Origin: an uncultured Pelagibacteraceae bacterium | GTDB lineage: Bacteria; Pseudomonadota; Alphaproteobacteria; Pelagibacterales; Pelagibacteraceae | Direction of reading: 5' to 3' | DNA length: 64,000 nt | Assembly (NCBI GenBank): GCA_902518155.1 | Contig: CABYFA010000003.1 | Span: 1 to 64,000 of the forward strand | In this document: positions 25,575-34,727 of the stretch, in pieces | Numbering within the stretch: position 1 is the first letter of the stretch | Layout: each line of letters begins with the position of its first letter | Made by a program: the position numbers and the translations under genes | Notes under the pieces: generated by a model | Database searches by the model: none | The model's input: only the letters and a program-made list of their open reading frames with translations | Told to the model about the DNA's origin: nothing

Positions 25575-28418
25575 CTACTTAATTCCTTTTAAATCATTTA
25601 TCATCTTATTAAAACCTGTCGCATTTGAGGCTTTAACCATTAAATAATCGTTATTATTCAAATCATTTTTAATAAATTTAATCATTTGAGAGTTGGTTCT
25701 AAAAACTTTACCTCTTTTTGATTTTGTTATCTTTTTAAATATTTGACTTATATAATTTCCCTTTAAGAAAATTTTATCAATTTTTGTTTTATTAATTATT
25801 GGGACAATTGACTGGTGAAGTTTTTTAGAATGAGTTCCAAGTTCTAACATATCACCAAGTAAGAGATACTTTTTGAATTTTTTGCTCTTTACTTTATCAT
25901 AATTTAATATCGCAGATTTAAGGGATAAAGGATTTGAATTATAACTTTCATCTATTAGGTTTATGTTTTTTTTATTTATTTTTAATCTTGATAAATCTCC
26001 TCTCCCTTGGGGAGTTGTAAAATTAAAAAAAACTTTTTTATCTAATTTTGTAATATCAATATTAATACTCATTATCGCTAAAGCAGCTAAAATATTATAA
26101 ATATTATTTTGAAAGTTATTAGAAATCACAAAACTTTTTTTAAGATCTTTAGCTTTAATATTTATTTTAAAATTATTATCAATTTTAATAATGCTAATTA
26201 ACTTCACATCAGATTTATGATTTTTGATCCCAAATGAAATTGTATTAATATTATTTTTGGTAGCTATCTTTTTATGTAACCTAAAAAAATTATCATCTGC
26301 ATTTAAAATCACAAAACCATTTGGTTTCGTATTTGAAATTATTTCAGATTTTGCAAATGCAATATCATTTATATTCTTAAAATTTTTAGCATGAGCGTAA
26401 TTTATATTAGTTATAACACTAATGTCTGGTTTGATAATTTTTGATAAATAATCAATTTCCCCTTTTTTATCCATGCCAACTTCCAAAACTCCATAATTAT
26501 CTTTCTTACTCAAATTGAAAAGGCTTAGTGGAACCCCATATCTGTTATTATAAGATTTTGGTGAAATAGTTGTTTTAGAAATTTTTTTTAGAGTTTTGCC
26601 TAATAATTCCTTAAGTGTAGTTTTTCCACAGCTCCCTGTTATTGCAATTATCTTTGCATCAATATTCTCTCTGAAAATAGTTGATGTTTCAGTCAAAAAT
26701 TTCAATGAATCTATTACTTTAATTTGTTTTTTATAATCTAATTTTTTTTTAACTTTATTTACAACTACTATGGAAGCTTTTTTCTTCAGAGCTTCTTCTA
26801 CAAACTTATTTCCATCATTTTTCTTGCCTCGTATAGCAAAAAAAATATCATTTTTTTTAACTTCTTTTGAATTAATTCTAGCTTGTCCCAGAGTTAAATT
26901 TGTATTTAATTTTTTATCACCCGATAACTCTTTAATAAGATTTAATTTCAAATTATTAGATAAATTCAAATTTTTTAATTTAATTGCTTTTAAAATTATT
27001 TTTTTATCTGAAAAATAAATTTTACGATTACCAATTTCTTGAATTTTTTCATGACCCTTGCCAGCAACTAATAAGATATTTCCTGTAGTTAAATTTTTAA
27101 TCGCTTCAGAAATCGCCTTTGCTCTATCAGAAATTTCTGATATTTTTTTACTATTTATCCCTTTTTTAATATCTTTTCTTATTTTGTTAGGATTTTCCAG
27201 TCTAGGATTATCATCTGTTAAATATATTTGATCTGCATATAATGAAGCTATTTTACCCATTTTTGATCTTTTATTTTGATCTCTATTTCCACCACAACCA
27301 AACAAAAGAACAATTTTTTTATTAGGAAATTGCTCTCTTAGTGAAAGAAGAGATATTTTTAATGCATCTGGTGTGTGTGCGTAATCCAAGATAACTTTAG
27401 ATTTATTTTTAATATTGCCAATTTTTTCTAGCCTTCCCTCAACAGATCTTATTTTTGGAATAACCGCCAAAATTTTATCTAAACTTAAATTACTTTTTTG
27501 AGCGGCTATAATTGCCATCATTATGTTCTTAAGTTGTATTTTGCCTATAAGATTGAGCTTAATATTTTTTATAAAGTTTTTATATTTGATTATTAACATT
27601 TGTTTCTCACCTACAAAATTGTGAGATAAAATTTTGAAATGATTTTTCGGATTATTTATAGAATGAATCTTTAAATTTCTCTTTAACGCAATTTTTTTTA
27701 TTTTTCTAAACTCAGGTATTTTTTCATCAGTAATTACATTACCTCTAATAGATAGAAGTTTCTCAAAAAGGTAAAGTTTTGCGATTAAATAATCTTCTAA
27801 GTTTTTATGATAATCTAAATGATCTTGCGATAAATTTGTGAATATTCCTGAATTAAATTTTAAACCATCCAATCTATTTTGTCTTAAACCATGACTTGAA
27901 GCTTCTAATATTACATTGTTTATTTTCTGATTTTTAAGATAATTTAATATCTTTCCTAATTGAATTGGATCAATAGTTGTATTAGATAAATTGATATATT
28001 TGTTGTTTGATTTAACACCCAAAGTTCCAATTGATGCAACTTTTCTTTTATTAAATTTTAATATTTGATAATAAAAATCAGCTACAGAGGACTTTCCATT
28101 AGTTCCAGTAATCGCTATAAGATTTTTTGGCTTTTTATTATAAATTTTAAATGAAACCTCAGCTAATAATTTTCTCACATTTTTTGAATGAATAATTAAT
28201 ACTCCATTAGTAGATTTTATTATTTTTTTTTCAGTTACGATAACTTTTGAACCTTTGTTTATTGCATCTAATATAAAATTATTTCCATCAATATTTGTGC
28301 CTTTAATTGCAAAAAAGACATTATCTTTTTTTACTTTTGAACTTTCAAAACAGATGTCAGAAAAAAAAGTGTTTTCAAATTTTTTTTCAATATTTGGGAA
28401 ATAATCTTTAAGCAACAT
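25575..28418 (-). CDS. murEF: MurE-MurF fusion (meso-DAP-adding plus D-Ala-D-Ala-adding ligase)
   Basis: A single 947-residue open frame carries two complete Mur ligases. Residues 1 to about 475 are MurE, with P-loop GTNGKS at 105-110, ILEASSHGL and DNPRLENP. The DNPR motif recognises meso-diaminopimelate, so the peptidoglycan is DAP type. From about 480 to the end is MurF, with LTLGQARINSKEVKKNDIFF, a second P-loop AITGSCGKTT, LEVGMDKKGEID, NINYAHAKNF and DESYNSNP. Steps three and four of stem-peptide synthesis are thus joined, and UDP-MurNAc-tripeptide could pass between them. The gene abuts ftsI and mraY without spacers. No in-frame stop or composition break marks the junction. Confidence 0.95.
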   Translation of the reverse strand: MLLKDYFPNIEKKFENTFFSDICFESSKVKKDNVFFAIKGTNIDGNNFILDAINKGSKVIVTEKKIIKSTNGVLIIHSKNVRKLLAEVSFKIYNKKPKNLIAITGTNGKSSVADFYYQILKFNKRKVASIGTLGVKSNNKYINLSNTTIDPIQLGKILNYLKNQKINNVILEASSHGLRQNRLDGLKFNSGIFTNLSQDHLDYHKNLEDYLIAKLYLFEKLLSIRGNVITDEKIPEFRKIKKIALKRNLKIHSINNPKNHFKILSHNFVGEKQMLIIKYKNFIKNIKLNLIGKIQLKNIMMAIIAAQKSNLSLDKILAVIPKIRSVEGRLEKIGNIKNKSKVILDYAHTPDALKISLLSLREQFPNKKIVLLFGCGGNRDQNKRSKMGKIASLYADQIYLTDDNPRLENPNKIRKDIKKGINSKKISEISDRAKAISEAIKNLTTGNILLVAGKGHEKIQEIGNRKIYFSDKKIILKAIKLKNLNLSNNLKLNLIKELSGDKKLNTNLTLGQARINSKEVKKNDIFFAIRGKKNDGNKFVEEALKKKASIVVVNKVKKKLDYKKQIKVIDSLKFLTETSTIFRENIDAKIIAITGSCGKTTLKELLGKTLKKISKTTISPKSYNNRYGVPLSLFNLSKKDNYGVLEVGMDKKGEIDYLSKIIKPDISVITNINYAHAKNFKNINDIAFAKSEIISNTKPNGFVILNADDNFFRLHKKIATKNNINTISFGIKNHKSDVKLISIIKIDNNFKINIKAKDLKKSFVISNNFQNNIYNILAALAIMSINIDITKLDKKVFFNFTTPQGRGDLSRLKINKKNINLIDESYNSNPLSLKSAILNYDKVKSKKFKKYLLLGDMLELGTHSKKLHQSIVPIINKTKIDKIFLKGNYISQIFKKITKSKRGKVFRTNSQMIKFIKNDLNNNDYLMVKASNATGFNKMINDLKGIK

Positions 28419-30116
28419 TTAGTAATTAAATTCACTATATTTTGTGGCTAAAATAGGCCCAATTTTTTCAACAATTTGACCCGTAGCTTCAACTGTTGTC
28501 CATCCAGCAGTATTAAAGGGTGTCCCTTTATACTTTATATTTGATCCATCTCTATAATGATAAATATAGTTTTCATTTATTTTTGGTTCATCCAACATAA
28601 CAGCTAAAATAAATTTTGGTTTAGATGTTGGAAATACTGACACAAAAGAATTAATCTTCTTATTGGAATACTCTCCATCGGCACTTTTTTCGGCTGTTCC
28701 TGTTTTACCACCAATTTCATATCCATTTACATTTGCCAGTGATGCGGTTCCATCTTTTGTTGAAACAATTTTTCTCAAGATTGGTAAAATTTCTCTTGAT
28801 AAGTCTTGACTTAAAATTTTTTCTTTTTTTTCATTGCTGTTATTTTTAATCAACTTTGGTTTTATTTGATAACCCCCATTAACAACAATAGAATAAGCTT
28901 TTGCTAATTGAAGTAATGTAGTTGTAATACCATGACCAAATGATGCTGTAGCAAGTGGACATTTTCCCCAATTGAATTGTATCGGTTTTCCTACTTCCTC
29001 AATATCAAAGTCAATTTTTTCTAAAACACCAATCTTTGATAAAAATGACTTAAATTTTTCTTCGCCCACTTGTTGAGCAATTCTAACAGATCCTATGTTG
29101 CCAGAACGAACTAATATTTGTTCAGCAGTAAGATTGGATGGGATTTTTTTGTCATATTCTCTTATCAGAAATCCTGCACACATAAGAGATTTTGGTAAAT
29201 CAACATATTCTGTTTCAGCAGTAATAATTTTTTCATCAAGAGCAGCGGCTAATGTGAAAGTTTTAAATACAGATCCAAATTCATAGACACCTTTAGTGAC
29301 TCGATTTATATAATTTTTATCTGAGATTTTTTTTCTCTCATTTGGATTAAAATCAGGAAGAGAAACTAAAGATAGTATTTCACCATTATTTACATCCATC
29401 AAAATTGCAGCACTTCCAATGGTATTAAAAATTTTGTTGAATTTAATTAACTCTTCTCTGATTAAAAATTGTAGATCTTTATCTACTGTTAATTGAATAG
29501 GTTCTTTACTATTTCTTAAAATTTTATCTAATGATTTTTCTAGACCTGAGACTCCGTTATTATCATTATCAATTTGACCAAGAATATGACTAAATAAGTT
29601 TTTTTCAGGATAAATTCTTGTTAATTTTTCCTCAGGTTGAATTGATTTATCACCTAGTTTCATTACCTTTTCATAATTTTCTTCAGATATTTTTTTTTCT
29701 AAGTAAAAAAATTTTTTATTTTTCAATTGATTTTGAATTTTGACAAAATCTTTATTAGGAAAAATATATTTTAAATTTATTAATAACTTTTTTTTATCAA
29801 TAACTTTTCTAGTGCTTATGCCAATATCAATTGAACTTACTGTCTTGCTTAGGTATTTTCCATTTCTATCAATTATGTCTGCTCTATAAAGTTTATTGGA
29901 AGTAACACTTAATTTTTCATTCATTACCCTTTTTGAGTCTCTAGATCCAAGATATATTAAGTGTATAGAAAAAATTATAAAAATTATAAAGAAGACAAAA
30001 AAAATAAATGAAATCCTATTAAATGAGATATTAATATTTGACTTATTTTTTTGAAAAGAAAAATCGTTCCGATTATCTTCTAAAATAATTTGTGAATTAT
30101 TATTTTTTATTTTCAT
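28419..30116 (-). CDS. ftsI: Septal peptidoglycan transpeptidase FtsI (PBP3)
   Basis: Class B penicillin-binding protein crosslinking septal peptidoglycan with FtsW. After about 30 basic cytoplasmic residues comes one membrane helix (ISFIFFVFFIIFIIFSIHLI), a pedestal domain and the transpeptidase domain. The active-site motifs are intact: S-x-x-K in GSVFKTFT, S-x-N in RSGNIGS and K-T-G in GGKTGTAEK. The 565-residue length is usual. It overlaps ftsL by 17 nt and abuts the murE-murF gene. Confidence 0.95.
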   Translation of the reverse strand: MKIKNNNSQIILEDNRNDFSFQKNKSNINISFNRISFIFFVFFIIFIIFSIHLIYLGSRDSKRVMNEKLSVTSNKLYRADIIDRNGKYLSKTVSSIDIGISTRKVIDKKKLLINLKYIFPNKDFVKIQNQLKNKKFFYLEKKISEENYEKVMKLGDKSIQPEEKLTRIYPEKNLFSHILGQIDNDNNGVSGLEKSLDKILRNSKEPIQLTVDKDLQFLIREELIKFNKIFNTIGSAAILMDVNNGEILSLVSLPDFNPNERKKISDKNYINRVTKGVYEFGSVFKTFTLAAALDEKIITAETEYVDLPKSLMCAGFLIREYDKKIPSNLTAEQILVRSGNIGSVRIAQQVGEEKFKSFLSKIGVLEKIDFDIEEVGKPIQFNWGKCPLATASFGHGITTTLLQLAKAYSIVVNGGYQIKPKLIKNNSNEKKEKILSQDLSREILPILRKIVSTKDGTASLANVNGYEIGGKTGTAEKSADGEYSNKKINSFVSVFPTSKPKFILAVMLDEPKINENYIYHYRDGSNIKYKGTPFNTAGWTTVEATGQIVEKIGPILATKYSEFNY

Positions 30117-30411
30117 TAAAACTTAATTGACCAATTTGGATTTCATTTTTTTTTCTAGTAATTGTTTGAATTTCCAGGATATCAAATTTTATCAATTCAT
30201 TATCAAAATATAGATTTTGAAATTGAAGTAATTTTTCAGTGGAACTTAAATAATCAAACTCTAATTTAGTATTTTCAAAATCTTTTTTTAAATCTCTAAT
30301 ATTTTCTTTTAAGACAAATATTTCATCATCGACTCTTTTTGTTGAATTTTTAACTATTGCCGTTAAGAAAATTAAAGAAAATACAAAGAGTGTAACAAAA
30401 AACTTTTTCAT
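30100..30411 (-). CDS. ftsL: FtsL-like divisome protein
   Basis: A 103-residue bitopic protein in the canonical ftsL position between rsmH and ftsI. It has a hydrophobic N-terminal segment ([17 protein letters not shown], about 4-20) and then a heptad-rich coiled coil ([20 protein letters not shown]). The following [15 protein letters not shown] resembles FtsL's LE-x-x-YL-x-x-PERL motif. FtsL would bridge FtsQ and the FtsWI synthase. Sequence similarity is weak, as is normal for this family, so position carries much of the call. It overlaps its neighbours by 4 and 17 nt. Confidence 0.8.
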   Translation of the reverse strand: MKKFFVTLFVFSLIFLTAIVKNSTKRVDDEIFVLKENIRDLKKDFENTKLEFDYLSSTEKLLQFQNLYFDNELIKFDILEIQTITRKKNEIQIGQLSFNENKK

Positions 30412-31418
30412 AATTTTTCACCGAATCTCTCAATATCTAAAAGTGTTTTAAATTTTTTAGCTATGTCTGTCTCAAAATTATAAAAATCATTTTTCTTTAT
30501 TACGTATCTGAGTTTTGCTGATCTTGATGGAATATTTTCTCTTAATTCTTTTGCTGATGGTGTAATTGGTTTTTTCTCAACCATCTTAAATAATATTTCA
30601 GGTTGTTTTATATTTGGCATATACCTGGATATGCTTTTTTTTTCAGATAAACTTTTAAAAAAATATTTTACAATTTTATCCTCTAGTGAATGGAAAGTTA
30701 CAACTGCCAATATACCATTTTTTTTTAATACTTTTGTAGCTGCGATTAAACCATATATTAATTCACTAATTTCTTTATTAACAAAAATTCTAAGAGCTTG
30801 AAAAGTTTTTGTGGAGTTATTTGTCTTAAAACTTTTTCTTTTTTTTGATTTTTCTACCAATTCGACCAATTTTTTTGTATCAATCTTTTTTGTCTTTCTT
30901 TCTTTAACAATATTAAAAGCAATTCTTTTGGCTTCTAGTTCTTCACCAAAAAATTTAAAAATTTTCTCTAGTTCATGAACATCTAGATTATTTATTACAT
31001 CACTTGCGGAAAAATTATTTAAACCCATCTGCATATTTAGATCTCCGACAGAATTAAATGATAAACCTTTTTTTGGATCTTTGATTTGAGTAAAAGAATA
31101 ACCTAAATCTAAAAGTATCCCTCTGATTTTTTCATTTTTAAGTTTTAGGTTGTCTAATTGACTAAACTTTTTATGTTTGAAAATAAATCTGTTTGGGAAC
31201 TTTTCAGAAATTTTATCCGCAATTTTTATACTTTCTTTATCTCTATCAATTGCAATTACCTGCGTGTCTTTATAACTTAAAATTTTTTTGGTGTAACCAC
31301 CTTGACCAAAAGTACAATCAATAAATGTGCCACCATGTTGAGGGGTAATAATGCTAATTATTTCATTAAGCAATACCGGATAATGTTTTGGAGCATCCGA
31401 TACCATGGTGGCTTCCAT
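30408..31418 (-). CDS. rsmH: 16S rRNA (cytosine-1402-N4)-methyltransferase
   Basis: SAM-dependent methyltransferase, formerly MraW, modifying C1402 in the ribosomal decoding centre. The N-terminus [13 protein letters not shown], then [14 protein letters not shown] and AIDRDKESI form the SAM site. [37 protein letters not shown] and the C-terminal [12 protein letters not shown] and RSAKLR complete the family pattern. At 336 residues it is slightly long. It lies 18 bp after ftsZ. Confidence 0.96.
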   Translation of the reverse strand: MEATMVSDAPKHYPVLLNEIISIITPQHGGTFIDCTFGQGGYTKKILSYKDTQVIAIDRDKESIKIADKISEKFPNRFIFKHKKFSQLDNLKLKNEKIRGILLDLGYSFTQIKDPKKGLSFNSVGDLNMQMGLNNFSASDVINNLDVHELEKIFKFFGEELEAKRIAFNIVKERKTKKIDTKKLVELVEKSKKRKSFKTNNSTKTFQALRIFVNKEISELIYGLIAATKVLKKNGILAVVTFHSLEDKIVKYFFKSLSEKKSISRYMPNIKQPEILFKMVEKKPITPSAKELRENIPSRSAKLRYVIKKNDFYNFETDIAKKFKTLLDIERFGEKL

Positions 31419-31436
31419 TTATTTTTTCGAAGACCA

Positions 31437-32897
31437 TTAATTTTTTTGCCTTCGTAAAAATGCGGGTATTTCTAAATCATCTTCTTCTTGATCTTCATCT
31501 GATGATCCAAGCAAATCTTTAGATGTTGAAGCTTGATTTTCTGTGTTAAATAGATCTGGTTCATCTGTATCCACACCAAATTCCTTTAAATCATTTGAGG
31601 ATTCCTCAGTGTTAGACGAGCTCAATGCTTCTTGTGAAAAAGAGGTATCATTGTCCTCTGAAATGTTTTCTACAATATTTTCAGCTTCTTGATTTTTTAA
31701 CAATTCTTCGTGATACTGATGATTTACCTCATCAACACTCTCATTATTAATATTTTCTGATACAACTTCATTTTCTAACTTCAGAGCATTTGCACCATCA
31801 GACACTGGATTAGAACTTGCATTTGAAAAGTTAAATGAAGTAACACCATTGCTTGTTGTAAAATCTGAATATCCTGGATTTCTGTTTTGAATTCTATGAA
31901 CCATATTGATAACAGATTTAGATTCGGATTGTTGACCATCTAATGCAGTTGCAACTATTGATACTCTAATTTTCCCATCTAAAGCTGGATCAATAATTGA
32001 ACCATTTATTATTTCAGCCTCTGGATCAACTTCTGATCTTATCTTATTTACAATTTCATCTACCTCAAAAAGTTTTAGATCTTCCCCACCTGTAATGTTT
32101 ATCAACAGTCCTTTAGCACCTTTTAAAGAATAATCATCGATAAGTGGATTATTCAAAGCTAATTCGGTTGCTTTCTCAGCTCTATTTTCACCTTCAGCTT
32201 CTCCCGTTCCCATCATCGCTTTACCCATTGAAGACATAACTGTCTCTACATCTGCGAAATCTAAATTTACTAATCCATCTTTAACCATGAGATCAGTTAC
32301 ACTTTGAACTCCATGTCTTAAAATACTATTAGATAATTGGAACGACTCTTTATAAGTCGTTTGCTCATTAGCAATTTTAAATAAATTTTGATTTGGTATC
32401 ACAATTATAGTATCAACATGTTTTCTTAGTTCATCTAATCCTTGTTGTGCTCTTCGCATTCTTGATGGTGCTTCATATAAAAATGGTAATGTTACAACAC
32501 CAACTGTTAGAATATTTAATTCTTTGGCAGCTCTTGCAATAACGTGTGCAGCACCCGTACCAGTTCCTCCACCCATTCCAGCAGTTATAAAAACCATGTT
32601 TGCACCTTTTAGAATATCAACAATATCATTCAAAGATTCACCTGCTGCTGCTTGACCTATTTCATGTTTTGCGCCAGCACCTAAACCTTTGGTTAAGTTT
32701 AGTCCAATTTGAATTCTTGTTTTTGATTTGCTGGTCTTTAAATCCTGAGCATCAGTATTTACAGCTACAAACTCAACACCGTCAACACCTGAATCTATCA
32801 TTTCATTTATTGCATTCCCGCCAGCACCTCCTACACCAAGAACTAATATTCTTGGTTTAAGTTCTTTAATTTCTGGTACTTTAAAGTTAATTGTCAT
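31437..32897 (-). CDS. ftsZ: Cell division GTPase FtsZ
   Basis: Tubulin homologue forming the division ring. The GTPase core is complete: [13 protein letters not shown] at 19-31, the tubulin signature GGGTGTG at 109-115, [15 protein letters not shown] and the T7-loop region [17 protein letters not shown]. Residues about 330-470 form an acidic, Asn/Ser/Glu-rich linker with no predicted fold. The end, [12 protein letters not shown], is the conserved C-terminal peptide that docks on FtsA, ZipA-type or other tethers. The gene lies second in the cluster, between mraZ and rsmH, instead of after ftsA as in most Proteobacteria. It starts 14 bp after mraZ and so is under the mraZ promoter. Confidence 0.97.
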   Translation of the reverse strand: MTINFKVPEIKELKPRILVLGVGGAGGNAINEMIDSGVDGVEFVAVNTDAQDLKTSKSKTRIQIGLNLTKGLGAGAKHEIGQAAAGESLNDIVDILKGANMVFITAGMGGGTGTGAAHVIARAAKELNILTVGVVTLPFLYEAPSRMRRAQQGLDELRKHVDTIIVIPNQNLFKIANEQTTYKESFQLSNSILRHGVQSVTDLMVKDGLVNLDFADVETVMSSMGKAMMGTGEAEGENRAEKATELALNNPLIDDYSLKGAKGLLINITGGEDLKLFEVDEIVNKIRSEVDPEAEIINGSIIDPALDGKIRVSIVATALDGQQSESKSVINMVHRIQNRNPGYSDFTTSNGVTSFNFSNASSNPVSDGANALKLENEVVSENINNESVDEVNHQYHEELLKNQEAENIVENISEDNDTSFSQEALSSSNTEESSNDLKEFGVDTDEPDLFNTENQASTSKDLLGSSDEDQEEDDLEIPAFLRRQKN

Positions 32898-32911
32898 TTT
32901 ATTTTCCCCCG

Positions 32912-33367
32912 TTATTTGTTAAGTTGATGCTCCCATTTAAGGCTGGCTCGATTTAAATTAGCTTTTTTTCTCGCATTAACCTTAAATTTTTCAAATATTG
33001 TTGGTTCCCAAATTTGGAATGTTTTACCCTGACCAACAAAGACCATGCTATTTTTGATTTTTGCATGTTTTAATAATTTTAAAGTAAGAGAAATTCTTCC
33101 TTCACTATCAAATTGTAAATTTGTGCTTTCAGATAAAATTGATGTTGCAAAAAAATCTCTTTTTTCCTCAAAAGGATTTAAAGAGTCTATAGAATTTGAA
33201 ATTTTTTCTACTCTGTCTTGAGGCCATGCCTCTATAGATTGATTGTTAAATGATGGATAACAAATCACTCCATTATATCCTAAATTAGACAAATATGATC
33301 TATAACTTGCAGGCACCGACACCCTTCCTTTTTTGTCCAATTTGTTTTCGTAGGTCGATAAAAACAT
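32912..33367 (-). CDS. mraZ: Transcriptional regulator MraZ
   Basis: AbrB-like DNA-binding protein that heads division clusters and represses its own promoter. The 151 residues contain the two tandem MraZ repeats: [16 protein letters not shown] near the N-terminus and [16 protein letters not shown] near residue 85. The ATG follows a leader of about 37 nt from the predicted start site. Its predicted operator, three TGGG boxes 10 bp apart, lies immediately upstream and overlaps the -10 element. The gene is read toward ftsZ, so MraZ level should affect FtsZ directly here. Confidence 0.95.
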   Translation of the reverse strand: MFLSTYENKLDKKGRVSVPASYRSYLSNLGYNGVICYPSFNNQSIEAWPQDRVEKISNSIDSLNPFEEKRDFFATSILSESTNLQFDSEGRISLTLKLLKHAKIKNSMVFVGQGKTFQIWEPTIFEKFKVNARKKANLNRASLKWEHQLNK

Positions 33368-33396
33368 AAACCATAAAGTTCTATAAATCCCCTATT

Positions 33397-33420
33397 TGGG
33401 AATTTATGGGATCTTATGGG
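33397..33420 (+). promoter_or_regulatory. Predicted MraZ operator: three TGGG boxes, 10-bp period
   Basis: TGGG occurs at 33397-33400, 33407-33410 and 33417-33420, exactly 10 bp apart (TGGGN with 5-bp spacers). This matches the repeat architecture described for MraZ binding sites upstream of mraZ in E. coli. The boxes read TGGG on the plus strand, so CCCA along the mraZ coding strand. They lie 30-53 bp upstream of the mraZ start codon and span the -10 element. Confidence 0.78.
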
Positions 33421-33439
33421 TTTTTTTGAAATGAGTCAA
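33411..33439 (-). promoter_or_regulatory. Predicted sigma-70 promoter of the division cluster
   Basis: On the minus strand TTGACT (33439-33434) and TAAGAT (33416-33411) are separated by 17 bp, matching -35 and -10 consensus in five and four of six positions. The implied start site is near 33404, giving a leader of about 37 nt before mraZ. It is the only clear promoter I see ahead of the roughly 21-kb minus-strand run, and the -10 falls between the MraZ boxes. Confidence 0.6.
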
Positions 33440-33523
33440 CATATACTATTTTTAATTGAAATAGGCCAATTGAGGATGAGTGAATCAAAACGTGAACATT
33501 TAAGAGGTATTTATTTTTAATGA

Positions 33524-33880
33524 AAAGCCAGATGAACTATAAGCCGGGTTCTGTCGTTTAAACTTACCATTTGTCTAGGCTCAAGATCACTCTTAAGCTC
33601 AAGCAACTAACCCTGATGACGAGCCAAAGATAGCTTTTAGTTTTTCAACAATGTCATCTCTACTTAGTCTTGCTCCCAGTGGGGTTTTCCAGCGTTCATT
33701 GTTACCAATGGAACCGGTGCGCTCTTACCACACCTTTTCACCCTTGCCTTGTTAAGGCGGTATATTTTCTGTGGCACTATCCCTAGGGTTGCCCCTGCCA
33801 GGTATTACCTGGCACTGCATCTTTGTAGAGTCCGGACTTTCCTCTTTAAAATTTTAAAGCGATAAGTCGTTCATCTGGCA
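33524..33880 (-). ncRNA. rnpB: RNase P RNA (bacterial type A)
   Basis: Catalytic RNA that matures tRNA 5' ends. On the minus strand the universally conserved GAGGAAAGTCCGGAC lies near the 5' end, GGGCAACCCTAGGGATAGTG follows in the core, and the 3' region has GACAGAACCCGGCTTA. Bases 33869-33878 and 33528-33537 form a perfect 10-bp P1 helix (CCAGATGAAC with GTTCATCTGG), which fixes the ends to within a few bases. Length is about 355 nt. It fills most of the only gene-free stretch longer than 300 bp in the window (33368-33928). Confidence 0.94.
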
Positions 33881-33885
33881 TGAAC

Positions 33886-33913
33886 AATCTATTGTTAAAT
33901 TCTAATATTTCAA
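33886..33913 (-). promoter_or_regulatory. Possible rnpB promoter
   Basis: On the minus strand TTGAAA (33913-33908) and TAGATT (33891-33886) are 16 bp apart, a few bases ahead of the predicted RNase P RNA 5' end. The -35 is good and the -10 is weak. Position relative to P1 is the main support. Confidence 0.35.
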
Positions 33914-33928
33914 GCTTAATCTTTATTT

Positions 33929-34645
33929 TTAAAGAAGTTTATTGCTTATTAATAGACACTCTTTGTCAATTTTACCATTTACTAAACTTTGTCTGAAATG
34001 TCTTTGAAAAGCAATTGTAAGGCACTTTAAATTTTTACTAAATTTGTATCCCTTTACATCATTGTATCCAATTTTATGAAGATTTTTTAAAAATATTTTT
34101 TGTTCAATATTTGTTAAAAGATTTTTTTTTCTAAACTTTTTAATTTTTTTTTGATCTAAATTGTGCCAATGACCTAATTTATTTTTTGCTAGCATTTCCC
34201 AAGGGAATTTTTCACCTGGGTCTTTTTTACGGTCTGGTGATATATCGGAATGACCAAGTATACAATTTTTTTTAATTTTATATTTTTTAATTAGAAAATT
34301 GAGCAATTTTTTGAGTGAAAAAATTTGTTTAGATGAAAAATTTCTATATCCATACTGATGACCAGGATTAGTTATTTCAATTCCAATTGAATTTTTATTT
34401 ATGGATTTAAAATGTTTCCAACTTGAAACTCCTGCATGCCAAGCTTCATAAAGATCTGGAATCAGTTTTATCATATCACCGTTTTTCCTTATCAAATAAT
34501 GTGAACTAACTTTTGATTTTGGATCCTGAAGCCTTTGGATAGCCTCTGATTCTTTTTTCATGCCTGTATAATGAATAATGATAAATTTAATTCTTTTTTT
34601 TAATCTTTTAGGTAAATTAAAATTTGGAGAATAATTCGTGGCCAT
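33929..34645 (-). CDS. N-acetylmuramoyl-L-alanine amidase, AmpD/AmiD (amidase_2) family
   Basis: Zinc amidase that cleaves the MurNAc-L-Ala bond in peptidoglycan or anhydro-muropeptides. Family segments are FIIIHYTGM with the first zinc histidine, SHYLIRKNGDMIKLIPD, AWHAGVSSW, SIGIEITNPGH and LGHSDISPDRKKDPGEKFPW with the second histidine and the aspartate ligand. A C-terminal peptidoglycan-binding-like helical domain follows (FLKNLHKIGYNDVKGY and FQRHFRQ). No signal peptide is evident, which favours cytoplasmic muropeptide recycling, but this is uncertain. I chose the ATG at 34645 (MATNYSPNF); another in-frame ATG lies at 34669. Confidence 0.88.
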   Translation of the reverse strand: MATNYSPNFNLPKRLKKRIKFIIIHYTGMKKESEAIQRLQDPKSKVSSHYLIRKNGDMIKLIPDLYEAWHAGVSSWKHFKSINKNSIGIEITNPGHQYGYRNFSSKQIFSLKKLLNFLIKKYKIKKNCILGHSDISPDRKKDPGEKFPWEMLAKNKLGHWHNLDQKKIKKFRKKNLLTNIEQKIFLKNLHKIGYNDVKGYKFSKNLKCLTIAFQRHFRQSLVNGKIDKECLLISNKLL

Positions 34646-34727
34646 TTTTAAGCCAATTTTTCGATACATTTTTATATTTAATTAATAGTTAATTTACTTT
34701 ATGATCGAATATATTATAAGGATCGCA

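Noticed and set aside
33368-33928. Possible unrecognised small gene or CRISPR-like region in the longest protein-free stretch
   Set aside because: It is explained by RNase P RNA (33524-33880) plus the mraZ promoter and operator; no repeat-spacer pattern is present.
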